In this document: positions 29,613 through 39,369 of the stretch, one piece after another
Layout: each line of letters starts with the position of its first letter
Position numbering within the stretch: position 1 is the stretch's first letter
Made by a program: the position numbers and the translations under genes
Assembly: GCA_049487715.1 (NCBI GenBank)
Contig: CP150574.1
Span: forward strand, 124,001 to 188,000
Source of the DNA: Pycnococcus provasolii
Lineage: Eukaryota > Chlorophyta > Pseudoscourfieldiophyceae > Pseudoscourfieldiales
Direction of reading: 5' to 3'
Length of the DNA: 64,000 nt
Notes under the pieces: generated by a model
Seen by the model: the letters and a program-made list of their open reading frames with translations, nothing else
What the model was told of the DNA's origin: nothing
The model's database searches: none

Positions 29613-31013
29613 ATGGCGCTCCTTCTTCTTCGTCGTCTTCTTCTTCTGGCGACGACGACGTCGTTGTGTGTTGTTGTTGTTGTCGCCAATGATAAGTACG
29701 ACGATGCTCCCACACCTTCCTCAGACGCGACGCATGACGATGCGCGTGCGCTTCTCCTCGGCGGAAGCAGCAGTCACGTGACGTCAGTATCGGAAGTATC
29801 ATCAGCCACGACGACATCTACCGTGAATGCTGTTGTCATCGATGACGACGATGACGACGATGAAGCTGTTGGTGGTTTCATTACCGCCACTCTTCCGAGA
29901 ACGCCGCCTATGCAAACGTGGCTCGTCAATCGTGCGGTGAGCGGTGCCGTCGACCTGATTGACGCCATCGCACCGCTACCTTTCGTCAATCAGTCAACTG
30001 CCGACACGCACATGCTCGACGAATCCGTCCGCGAAGCTCTGAAAACATGCTGCGAACGGCCACGCTCCGTGCAATTCATCGGACACCAAAGAGCTACCAC
30101 CACACGCCTCGAAGATGCCGCGGCGGCGGACATGCCACTGCTCGGTGCGGATATCATCCTGTACGAACCAGTCGGTGGACTCGCCAACGCGATTGGCGCG
30201 GTCGTCTTCATGCACGGGTACCAGCAAAGGGCGACAGACTACCTCGCGTACGTACCAGATCTGGGCAACAGAAATATCGCCGCTGCGCTGTTGACGTATG
30301 GCGAATCATCCGTTGGCGATGCGACCGTCGATGGGTGGGCGCAGGCGATCTCTCACGCCGCGACTTGGCTGTCCGCGGAAATGAACAGCATTAGCAATAA
30401 TGCCACGCAATTACGCCGTGTCGTGGTCGCTGGACACAGCGATGGAGGTCGCGCGGCACTCGTCGCAGCAGCCAAGGCAAGCGCTTCCGTTGACGACGAC
30501 GATGTGGTCGCGGGAGTGGCTGCACTCGCCCCGCATGTCGCGCATCAGGTGTTAGCTCGCCCAGACGGACGAAGGATGGTGACGCTCTTTCCGGACAGGA
30601 ACACTCTGCGCCGTGTGCGAGCTCCCACGCTTTTCCTTCAAGGCACGGACGACTGCTTCACACCCGAGCGATGGGGTGCAACGCAGGCTTTCCAGCACAT
30701 TGGCGCGTCACGCAAGCAAATGGCGAGAATTCCTGGTGGCACACATCAGTTTACTTCACACGGGCGTCGTTTACGCATCCTGCAGGTGCTCGAGGACACG
30801 GTCTGTGGCTTAGGCCCCATCTCAGCTCCTCCGGTAGTGCCATACGCCATTGGCGACTCGCTGAGTGGAGTTGAGGCGGCAGCAAGGTCACGTCGTCGTC
30901 TGTCTCCTCGCGAACAAGAGCAACGTGCTGCCAAACATATGGCAGAGTTTGTTGAGGACGTGCTCACCACGAGCGGAAATGGCGACGCTGTACGTCAAGA
31001 AAAAAACAAGTAA
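29613..31013 (+). CDS. secreted or plastid alpha/beta hydrolase (chlorophyllase/lipase-like)
   Basis: A 466-residue protein with a hydrophobic signal peptide (about residues 4-25) and an acidic, Ser/Thr-rich spacer. The alpha/beta hydrolase fold begins near 178. The VVFMHGY oxyanion region is at 197-203, the nucleophile elbow GHSDGG at 274-279 (Ser276), the likely acid in GTDDCFTP (Asp345 or 346) and the likely His378 in GGTHQF. This is a complete catalytic triad of the dienelactone-hydrolase, PET-hydrolase or chlorophyllase type. The substrate cannot be assigned; chlorophyllase is only one option. The last 60 residues are Arg/Glu-rich. The stop lies 56 bases from that of the convergent ClpC-like gene. 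Confidence 0.8.
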   Translation: MALLLLRRLLLLATTTSLCVVVVVANDKYDDAPTPSSDATHDDARALLLGGSSSHVTSVSEVSSATTTSTVNAVVIDDDDDDDEAVGGFITATLPRTPPMQTWLVNRAVSGAVDLIDAIAPLPFVNQSTADTHMLDESVREALKTCCERPRSVQFIGHQRATTTRLEDAAAADMPLLGADIILYEPVGGLANAIGAVVFMHGYQQRATDYLAYVPDLGNRNIAAALLTYGESSVGDATVDGWAQAISHAATWLSAEMNSISNNATQLRRVVVAGHSDGGRAALVAAAKASASVDDDDVVAGVAALAPHVAHQVLARPDGRRMVTLFPDRNTLRRVRAPTLFLQGTDDCFTPERWGATQAFQHIGASRKQMARIPGGTHQFTSHGRRLRILQVLEDTVCGLGPISAPPVVPYAIGDSLSGVEAAARSRRRLSPREQEQRAAKHMAEFVEDVLTTSGNGDAVRQEKNK

Positions 31014-31069
31014 ACAAACCCATCATCATCATCATCATCAGTTGTGTTGTCAAATCAGTTAGATTTTTA

Positions 31070-34001
31070 TTACATGGCAGGCTGTGTCCTTTGCGCCTGC
31101 CGCTCGCGAAATCGTGCACCGGGTTCCTCATCGGAAGACGGCGCATCACCACCATTGGCTGCTTCGACACCGACGCCCTCAATGCCGCCAAGGCCACCTT
31201 CCACGTCGACTTCCACCGTCTTCGTTTTGCCGTCGGAGCCACGCGTCAGCGCCACCGTCACTGCACGTGACGATGCTCGCGTCGCGTCCACCGTCACCTG
31301 CGAGCCGCCGTTGCCGCCGCCCGCCTCACCACCAAATTCCCCATCCACCTGCGAATCGACGAAGCCGTCGAGCACCGCGACGGCTAATGCATCCTCCAGA
31401 AGTCTGCTAACCGCACGTCGCACAGGCCTTGCACCGAACGGACTCGCCTTTGCCAAGCTACCGAGAACCTCGTAGAATCCATCGGACACGTCGACCTTCA
31501 GGCCGAGGTCGTCCGCACAGCCTCTCGCGACACCCGAGGTCACGAGACGCGACACCGCTCGAAGGTCATCATCCGTGAGAGCGTCGAAGTTCACGATTTC
31601 GTCGAAGCGGTTCAAAAACTCGGGGCGGAAGCGCTCCACAAGTGCTCCTCGTAGTGCAGACTCCGCCGCCGCGCGTCGGTCGGCATCCGAGGCGCCGTCG
31701 CCGTTCCGCGAAAGCGCTTCTTGCACCTCCCGGCTGCCGCAGTTGCTCGTCAGCACGATAACGACGTTCGTGAAGTCAACAAGTCGTCCCTTACCGTCCG
31801 TGACGCGACCGTCGTCGAGAATGGCGAGAAGAATGTTCAGCACATCTGGATGAGCCTTTTCCACCTCATCGAGCAGCACAAGCGAGTGAGGCGATCGGCG
31901 CACGTTCTCCGTCAGCTGGCCACCCTCCTCGTAGCCTATGTACCCGGGTGGCGACCCAATCAGCCTGCTGACTGTGTGAGGCTCCATGTACTCGCTCATG
32001 TCAATGCGAATCATCGTCTCCGCAGCCTTGGCGGTTCTCGAATTTCCTAGACTCTTCTTGTCGCTGCTTTTGTCGCCGCCGCTGCCGCCGCCGTACACCA
32101 CATTGCTCACGGTTTTAGCCAGCTCGGTCTTTCCCACGCCCGTGGGACCCGCAAAGAGGAACGACGCCACGGGCCGCGTGCGCTTTCCTTGAATGCCGGC
32201 GAAGCGTCTTCGCACGGCACGGCTCACAGCCTCCACCGCGGCATTTTGCCCCACGATGCTTTCGTGGAGCACCGACTCGAGCTGCAGCAGGCGCTCACGC
32301 TGGCTCAAGTCGAGCCGTTCGATGGGGATTCCCGTCCACTCGCTCAGCACGTTGGCGATCACCTCTTCGTCCACCACAAGGTTGTCGCCTGAAGCGCTTT
32401 TTGAGTTCTTCGACACGTCCTCCACACCGTCTTTCATCAGGCAGACTTCCCCGCACAGCTCGCCGCAGCTTGCCATGGCACCAGCCTCGTCCATGAGGTC
32501 AATCGCCTTGTCGGGCAAACGTCGGTCGGGCAGGTACCGCTGGCTGAGGCTCACTGCCGCCTGTATCGCACCGGGCGTGTAGCTGACGGCGTGAAATTCC
32601 TCGTAGCGCGGCGTGAGCGCGTCGAGAATGTCGCGGCAAGACTGCTCGTCCGGCTCGTCGACGTAAACGGGCTGAAATCGTCGCTCGAGCGCCGCATCTT
32701 TCTCGATGTGCTTGCGGTACTCGTCGATCGTCGTCGCGCCAATGCAGCACAGCTCTCCTCGCGCGAGTGAAGGCTTGAGCAGATTTCCCATGTCCATGCC
32801 GCCACCTTCTTCGCCGGCGGATCCCGCGCCCATCAGCAGGTGCAGCTCGTCGATGAACAGGATGACGTCCTCTCGATTGGAAACCTCGTCGAGAAGCTTC
32901 TTGATGCGATCCTCGAAGTCGCCGCGGTACCTCGTGTCCGCTACGAGCGACCCTATATTCAGCGAGTACACGTTCTTGCCAATCAGCCTCTTGGGCAGGT
33001 CAGGTGCCGCTCGCTCGATGGTGAGCGCGAGCGCCTCGGCGATCGCCGTCTTTCCCACACCCGGCTCTCCGACGAGGCATGGGTTATTTTTCCGGCGTCG
33101 AAGCAGGATGCGCATGACGCGCCGAAGTTCCGCGGCACGTCCAAACACGGGGTCGAGGCGTTCTTCGCGAGCCATCAGCGAGAGGTTGGTTGACATTTCG
33201 TCAAGCACGCTCTTCTTTTTCCTGTTGAGCATGCCGAGTCCGCCTTGCTTTCCCTCCGTTCCCTTGGCGAGCGCGAGGTCTCCCTTGGCTGCGCGCACGT
33301 CAGCGAGCACCGCGTCGAGGTCGTTGCCGTCGCACGTCTCGCGCATGAGCGCGACGGCGTCGTTGTTTCCATCCTCGAGCATGGCGAGAACGATGATGCG
33401 CGGCGTGACTCGTCCTTTCTCGACGTTGTCGTCTTTGGCCATGCCACCTGCGAGTTTCAGGAGACGGTCGGCATCTTCGTCGAACGGCAGGAACGTCGAC
33501 GACGCCGTTTGCTTTTGCTGGAACATCTGAGCGAGCGGGTTGTTGTTTTGTGCTTTCGCGCTTGTGGAGTTTCCGTTAGAGGCTGCGTCCGCGCTGAGCA
33601 GGTTGTCCGCGTTCACGCCGCGTCGCTTGAGTGCGACGGCGCACCCGTTGTGTTCCAGTGAAGTGACTCCTAGCAGGATATGCCTCGGCGAAACTTTCTG
33701 ACATCCCAGGGCTTGCGCCTCTTCGTTCGCCGCACGCACGGCACGCAGCGCCTGGTCGTTGAATTGCTCAAATAACGCGCAAGTTTTGATTCCACGCACA
33801 TTATTATTATGAAATCGAGCACCATTACCACCACCACGACCACGACGAGCACCACGCCAAATGATGAACCAGGGATGATGAAGAAGATCCCCCTCTGAGG
33901 AAGGATGACATTGGACAAGACAAGTCACTATAAGCACGAGCACGAGGAGCACGAGCACCACTACTACGGGCTGTTAGGCAAGAAGGTGACGCCATGGCCA
34001 T
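31070..34001 (-). CDS. ClpC-like Hsp100 ATPase, probably plastid
   Basis: A two-ring AAA+ unfoldase. In the spliced numbering (about 960 residues) a Clp N-domain spans 55-220, Walker A GEPGVGKT is at 295-302 and Walker B VILFIDELH near 363-371. The second Walker A GPTGVGKT lies near 602-609, followed by LVLLDEVEKAH and an RPEFLNRFDE sensor region. The linker between the two ATPase modules is only about 35 residues, so it lacks the ClpB middle domain and is of ClpC/ClpD type. I see no UVR motif and no IGF-type ClpP loop before RPEFLNR. The main frame has no ATG upstream of the N-domain; an ATG at 34001 in another frame starts an Ala/Ser/Arg-rich, transit-like exon, and the intron at 33895-33943 joins them in phase. 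Confidence 0.85.
33895..33943 (-). other. candidate 49-nt intron in the ClpC-like gene
   Basis: On the minus strand it runs from GTGCTC to the pyrimidine-rich acceptor CCTTCCTCAG, with a GTGAC branch-like word. It joins the transit-like exon (34001-33944) to the Hsp100 frame in phase. Two other donors (GTGCTC nine bases upstream, GTAGTA twenty-four bases upstream) would give the same phase, so the 5' boundary is not fixed. Confidence 0.45.
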
Positions 34002-34405
34002 GGTATGCGAGAATGGACACGCGTTTTGATTGAGCGAGCGAGCGAGTGGGATCGGGATCACGATCAAAAATTTAGAGATATGAGTGGCTCTCCCGAGCCC
34101 CCCCGGGGGCCCGGGCCGAAGTCCGGGGGGGACCCTGTTTTTCTGCGTTGGGGATACCTTGTAGCACGGCCATTGGTCGAGGGGGACCCGGCATTTCATG
34201 AAGTAATAAAAACAGGAATGGCGTCATCGGCCGGCGCAAAGCCACACTCTTTCTCTCTGTGTGTTGTCAGTGTCACGAATAGACTATTTAAACTGTAGAA
34301 TACCATTAGAAAAGTACAATGCCATCGCGCTTCATGGACTCTCTACCGACGCCTCTTCTCTGAGCGAGGGCGTTTGGTTCTCGCAGGTTCTGTTTTGGGG
34401 TCTTG
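34002..34405. other. divergent intergenic region with a GC-rich palindromic block
   Basis: Between the ClpC-like gene (-) and the Copia-derived ORF (+). A G/C run with nested palindromes (CCCCCCGGGGGCCCGGGCC and neighbours) lies at about 34096-34135. No long terminal repeat could be recognised here by eye. Confidence 0.5.
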
Positions 34406-35500
34406 ATGGAACCGGGTCTATCCACGGAGGGCTCCGTGGCCAAGCCTGGAAAAATGGAACACATGAGCCTCACACCAGAGGTCAAAGCTGACCTCGAACG
34501 CATAGCTGCGCACTCAACAAACGAGGAGGAGCGTACGCAAGCGCAAGCCGCTCTTAAGGAGCTGGAGGAGCGCACTGCAGAGCAGGCCTCACCCGGACAA
34601 CTCTACCTGCGCGCGCGTCGCGGTTTACCCGAACGCAGCTCGACGGCCGACAACGAAAACGGTGGAACTGATCCGGCTTTCGACGCAATCAAGCAGAACC
34701 TTGAGGAAGTCCTTGACGCCACTCGTGCGGAACGACTGGCGAACATTGGAAAAGGCAAGCTCTCGGACACGTCGAACTCGATTAAGTCGTACGAGGACCT
34801 ACCATCGCCCGCCAAGCCGCAGTGCACAGGAAACGCCGGCGACTGGCCGATATTCAAGGGCGCATTGGACACCTACCTCGCGCACTACCAGCTGCTCAAC
34901 CTCACGCACGAGAGCAGCGATCCAACCAAGAATTCGCGTGCCGCGACTGCCCTTCGCATCATCAAGGAGTCAGTCTCAACTACGCAACACTTCGGGAAGC
35001 ACGTCAAGGTGGCACCAGCCGTTGATCGGGCTCAACTCGAACGCGTGGTGCACGCCTCCGTCGACGCCAAGACAGCTTACAACGCCATCCTGACGTTCTT
35101 CCGTCACCACGTGACAGCGGCCCGCAAACAAAACCTTACCACGCGATTTCATCGCTGTAAGCAAGGAACGAACTCCGTGGCGATGTACTTGCGCGAACTT
35201 CAGGGGCATGTCCTGGAGATGCGACGGTGCGGCATCGACATAAGTGACGAAACTGCGATCATCCAGCTTATCCAGAACGCGCAACACGACCTTATGGCAC
35301 GTCCTACCGAAGCCGACTGGCAGATGGTCGAGCGCATTATCGGCCACCTACGCACCACGGTCGATTATGGAATCTTCTATCCTGCAATGCCCGGTATCCC
35401 CAACATGCGCGCCTATGTGGACGCCGATTTTGCTGGAGAAGCTGACCGCAAGTCGATCTCTGGCATGCTAGGTGCCTTTGGACAGCAAAGTGCGTCGTGA
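34406..35500 (+). mobile_element. Ty1/Copia retrotransposon deletion derivative: gag joined to RNase H tail
   Basis: A 364-codon open frame. Residues about 1-310 look like a Copia-type gag (UBN2-like): DWPIFKGALDTYLAHYQLL, a helical core, then TTRFHRCKQGTNSVAMYLREL. The last 45 residues switch to the end of a Copia pol: RTTVDYGIFY followed by AYVDADFAGEADRKSISG, which normally lies about 1000 residues downstream at the RNase H start. Protease, integrase and most of reverse transcriptase are absent, yet the frame is continuous across the junction near nucleotide 35330. The element cannot move on its own. I could not see LTRs or a target duplication by eye. Confidence 0.7.
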
Positions 35501-35612
35501 CAGGGCCCCCAAACCAAACCAAAGGGCCCCCCCAAACCAAACAAAGGGCCCCCCCAAACCAAAACCAAAACCAAAAACCCCAAAAACCAAAACCCCGAAA
35601 CCCCAACCCCCA
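35501..35612. repeat. low-complexity AAACC / GGGCCCCCC repeat
   Basis: Directly after the Copia-derived ORF, three copies of a roughly 20-25-bp unit (AGGGCCCCC plus AAACCAAACC) grade into AAACC words and CCCCGAAACCCC. It belongs with the CCCCGAAAC-type DNA found in other gaps of the window. Confidence 0.65.
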
Positions 35613-35730
35613 TTCACACACACACGATTGTTAATTTCTCGCTCCGGAAACAGCAGGCCCCCCGGAGGCAAAGCAGGCCGACAAAGCAGGCCCCCTCCCC
35701 CCCGAGCTGTCATTTTCCCTCCCAATAACC

Positions 35731-37121
35731 ATGAAGCTCGCCGATGCCCGCAGCTTAATTCACACGCTCTGCCATCTCCTGGAGGCTTCCTTTTCTTTCA
35801 TCGATCCTTCTTTGATACTTGTCGACGAGGGTTCGGAATTGGGGGACGGCTCCTTCTGTGCGACGTTTGCTTGTCAAATGTCCATGGCAGAGGCGGCATC
35901 TTCAGCGTCATCAGCAGCAACTTCTAAGATGATTCACGTGTGTGCGCGTGTTGTGAAAACGGATACGCCGCGTGAAGTGTTCGACGAATTCAAACAGAAC
36001 GTTAATATACCCGGTGTATCCGTCGCTGTGTACGGAATCAGCTTCTTCAAGTCGAAAGTGCTCGTGGCACAAAACAGAGCGAAAGCGGCAGCAGCAGCAA
36101 CAACAACAGCAAAGTCGAAATCTGCAAAGTCAGCCGCCGAAAGTCAAGAAGACGCGTCGTACCGCGTGTGCATGCTCATGCAGCGATGCTACGGAGGGTG
36201 CCTCATGAACTACCTCGCGAACGTTCAGCTCAACCTGCCACAAACCATCAAACTCGCAGAACAGGTCGCGGACCACCTGTGCGCTCTCAAGAAAAATCGA
36301 ATCGTCTGGCGCGACCTCAAGGCGCAAAACATGCTCGTCGTCACGCCCACCACGAACACGACAAATAATAGCCAGACGACGCCCGCGCGCGTCTCCACGG
36401 CCCCGCGCGTCGTGCTGTCCGACTGGGGAACGAGCGTCGTCGTGCCAGCGGAGGGATCGAGACGCATGACAATCAACCCCATCGGAACGCCGGGGTACCT
36501 TGCACCAGAAACAGGACGAGTCAACACGTACGACTACAGCGTTGACATGTTCGCGTGGCTCCTCTTCGCCGCCGCGCTGTGCGTGTCGCACGCCGAACGT
36601 GCGAACCTCGAGGACGCTGTCGCGTGCTTGCAGCTCGAGACGAAGTTCTCCAGCCCCGCGAAACTCGAGAAAAAACTCAAGGACACGCTGCACAAGTTCA
36701 GCGAGCACGTGATTGCAGACCTGCAGCCTCTCTGGGTGCTGCTCGTCGGGGAGAGACCTGCTGACGGAAAGAGTGTCGCCGCCGCCGCCGCCGCCGCCGC
36801 ATCCGCATCGACAGCGAATGCATGCCCGTGGGTAGATGCCGTGCATCGCTGGACGTGCGAGGAGGCGTGCGCTCGCCTGTCCGCATTGCGCGCAGCCACG
36901 TGCTTGGGCTCTGCAAGCACGGAAAAAGCTGTGCCTGTCTTGGGATCAAGCATCGGCGGGAACGTCAGTGCATCGGGACGATACTCGCGCATGGGCTTCA
37001 ATCAGCTCACGCCGCTCCACACGCTGGAGGAGCGACGAGAGTCTGAAGAGCACGAACTAAAGGAGGCTGCCATGGAAATGCAGCAGCAGCAGCAGCAGCA
37101 GCAGCAGCCACCAGCTCAAAG

Positions 37122-37155
<34 letters not shown>

Positions 37156-37335
37156 GCTCGCAAGCCTCTCGGAACCTTGAGCACATCGTCGGTGCGCATG
37201 AACGCGAATGGTGCGAATCGGCAGCCGGCAAAAACTACGCACAAGAAAGTGCACAAGCCAGTGGATCCACCCGAGCGCCGAGTCACGAGATCAATGGTCG
37301 GCCCGCATGCGGACCTGTACGGCCAGCTCATTTAA
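35731..37335 (+). CDS. divergent protein kinase with polyQ tail
   Basis: A 534-residue protein. The kinase-like domain spans about residues 33-345, with a Gly-rich loop LGDGSF (37-42), a VVK lysine (76), a catalytic loop VWRDLKAQN (192-200, Trp in place of the HRD His), DWG in place of DFG (231-233) and GYLAPE (255-260). Lys, catalytic Asp195, Asn200 and the metal Asp231 are all kept, so it may be active. The tail has separate CAG and CAA tracts (37081-37155) giving two glutamine runs, then a basic end. The family is not assigned. The start is the ATG at 35731. It converges on phosphofructokinase with 64 bases between stops. Confidence 0.75.
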
Positions 37336-37399
37336 CACCTACAGTTACTCTCTCTTTTTTGTGTATTGCTCATCTTCACTCATCATTTACCCCCAAAAA

Positions 37400-39019
37400 C
37401 TAGGACGTCGTTCCCCACGCTGGCTGCTTTGTCATCGCAAGTAAACGTGCCCACATCCTACCACGAATGTCAACCTTGCGTGGCTTCTCCACCACTGTTT
37501 CGATGGGAACCCAGACGTAGTGGCCGTTAACCAGTCCAGTCGTGACACCCGAGCAGCCTGAGAACGCCGCATGCACTGCACCCTGGGCAAGGATCTGACA
37601 GTACAGCTTGTCAGCTGGATTGGTGCTAGCAGCTCGGATGATATAGCTTGGATCAATGTATTTGACATCCGCATGACTTCCAGTGCTCCTGAAGTGCGCC
37701 TTGATGGCGTCACGGATGTAGGGACCAATGTCCTGCAGAATAGGATTTCCCGATGCGTCCGTCTTCACGTCGTAGCCATTGTTGTGATTGTTGCCGAGCA
37801 AGTCTTGGCCGGCACCCTCCGCGACGACGACAACGGCGTGTCCTCGACGATGCACGACCTGCTCGATGTGATGCAATGCTCCATCCATCTCAAAGGGCAC
37901 CTCGGGAGTGAGACAGAGATCCACCTCGCCGCTCGCCATGCTCGCATACATAGCGATGTAGCCGCTCTGACGCCCCATGAGCTTGACGACACCCACACCA
38001 TTCCTTGCAGAAGTCGCCTCCACATTCGCGGCGTATATTGCCGACACCGCCTGCTCGACAGCCGTGTCAAATCCAAAGCAGCGGTCAATTAGCAGAATGT
38101 CGTTGTCAATGCTCTTCGGAATGCCGATAACGCAGCACTTTGGATTCTCTCGCTTTCGAAGTTCGCGGTGAATGGCCAGCGCAGCCCTGTTGCCACCATT
38201 GCCGCCAATCACAAACACCATGTCCAAGTGCATTTTCTCGATCTGATCTGCGATGGCTGGAATGTCAGCACCTCCTCTGCTCGTGCCTAACAGAGTGCCT
38301 CCCCTCTCTTGGATCCCATCAACTGCGAGGTAGTTGAGATGAGCAGGAGGCATGGAGTGATCGAGGAATCCGCCAAGCCCGTAGTAAATTCCCAGGATCG
38401 TGCTGTCGTTGTGCTCTCCCACGCCGTAGTCTTCGAGCGATAGCACCAGTTGGCGCACCACGTCATTCAAGCCGGGGCATAGCCCACCGCATGTCACGAT
38501 GGCACATCGCACCGTCGAAGGATCGTGGTAGATGGTCTTTCGAGGACCACTGCGTAAGGCATACTTTGGAATGGGCATGCAGGTCTCCTCGTCGAGGAAG
38601 ATGCCACCCTGGCCACACGAAGCTCCCGCGCTCTCCTGACTAGCGTATTCGAGGCTGTGAATCACGATACGGTCGTTGTCACTGCAGAAACCGATGCCGC
38701 CGTTGTTGTCGACGGTGAATGGCGATGGGCGTGGTTCGAGCGTCGCGCGCAGCGTCTCGATTTGCAAGACTTCTTCGTCGTAGATCGTGAATCCGTCGTT
38801 CATTATGTCTTGTTCGTCATCGTCATCCTCACCATCAATTGAGGAGCCTGGATTGAGATCCCGCGGCAAGGAACGTGCGCTGAGAAGACCGCCGATATTA
38901 TTGTTGACATGATGATGACGGCTGTGACCACCGTCGTCGTGACGAAGGTGACGACGACGACGACATATCGCCGACCTCCTCCTGAGGCTGAGGCTGACGC
39001 GCGACGATGCTGACGTCAT
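37400..39019 (-). CDS. phosphofructokinase, plant ATP-PFK type
   Basis: A 539-residue protein of the plant phosphofructokinase family, which phosphorylates fructose 6-phosphate in glycolysis. The core starts near residue 170: IVTCGGLCPGLNDVVR (174-189), GTSRGG (245-250), PKSIDND with the catalytic Asp (301-307), MGR (348-350) and PEVPFE (372-377). The nucleotide/metal loop reads GGNGGN (272-277) where the family has GGDGT/S: the Asp that helps bind the metal is Asn. The first 75 residues are Arg/His/Asp-rich and could include a transit peptide. The start is the ATG at 39019. Upstream is a telomere-like block shared with the divergent ankyrin gene. Confidence 0.88.
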   Translation of the reverse strand: MTSASSRVSLSLRRRSAICRRRRHLRHDDGGHSRHHHVNNNIGGLLSARSLPRDLNPGSSIDGEDDDDEQDIMNDGFTIYDEEVLQIETLRATLEPRPSPFTVDNNGGIGFCSDNDRIVIHSLEYASQESAGASCGQGGIFLDEETCMPIPKYALRSGPRKTIYHDPSTVRCAIVTCGGLCPGLNDVVRQLVLSLEDYGVGEHNDSTILGIYYGLGGFLDHSMPPAHLNYLAVDGIQERGGTLLGTSRGGADIPAIADQIEKMHLDMVFVIGGNGGNRAALAIHRELRKRENPKCCVIGIPKSIDNDILLIDRCFGFDTAVEQAVSAIYAANVEATSARNGVGVVKLMGRQSGYIAMYASMASGEVDLCLTPEVPFEMDGALHHIEQVVHRRGHAVVVVAEGAGQDLLGNNHNNGYDVKTDASGNPILQDIGPYIRDAIKAHFRSTGSHADVKYIDPSYIIRAASTNPADKLYCQILAQGAVHAAFSGCSGVTTGLVNGHYVWVPIETVVEKPRKVDIRGRMWARLLAMTKQPAWGTTS

Positions 39020-39369
39020 CAATCCGCGGGATGCACTCGAGTGCGTGACGTTTTAGATGCAGGTATGCAAAAATATGGCGGCTCGGATAGGGACGACGTT
39101 TCGGGGACTCCGGACTCCCGAGGGAGGCACACTGTAGGCGGGAACTGCAGCTTGGCTCGAGGTTGGGGAAGGGAATTCTGAATTCTCATTCCCTCTAACC
39201 CTAACCCTAACCCTAACCCGTTCCGTCCCTCCACTGCTGGCCAGCCAGAGACATATAGGGGATATATTCAAACGTGATTCCCGCGGATCGTCGTGACAGA
39301 CGACGACGACGATCTTCACAACGACGACGACAACTGATGAATTGAACGACAGTACTTAGACGACCATCC
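39020..39369. repeat. divergent promoter region with CCCTAA telomere-like run
   Basis: Between phosphofructokinase (-) and the ankyrin-MYND gene (+). Four CCCTAA units lie at 39191-39220, and a CGTTTCGGGG word lies near 39099. No gene is seen. Confidence 0.7.

Noticed and set aside
39191-39220. CCCTAA run as a chromosome end
   Set aside because: It is short and has ordinary genes on both sides; it is interstitial.
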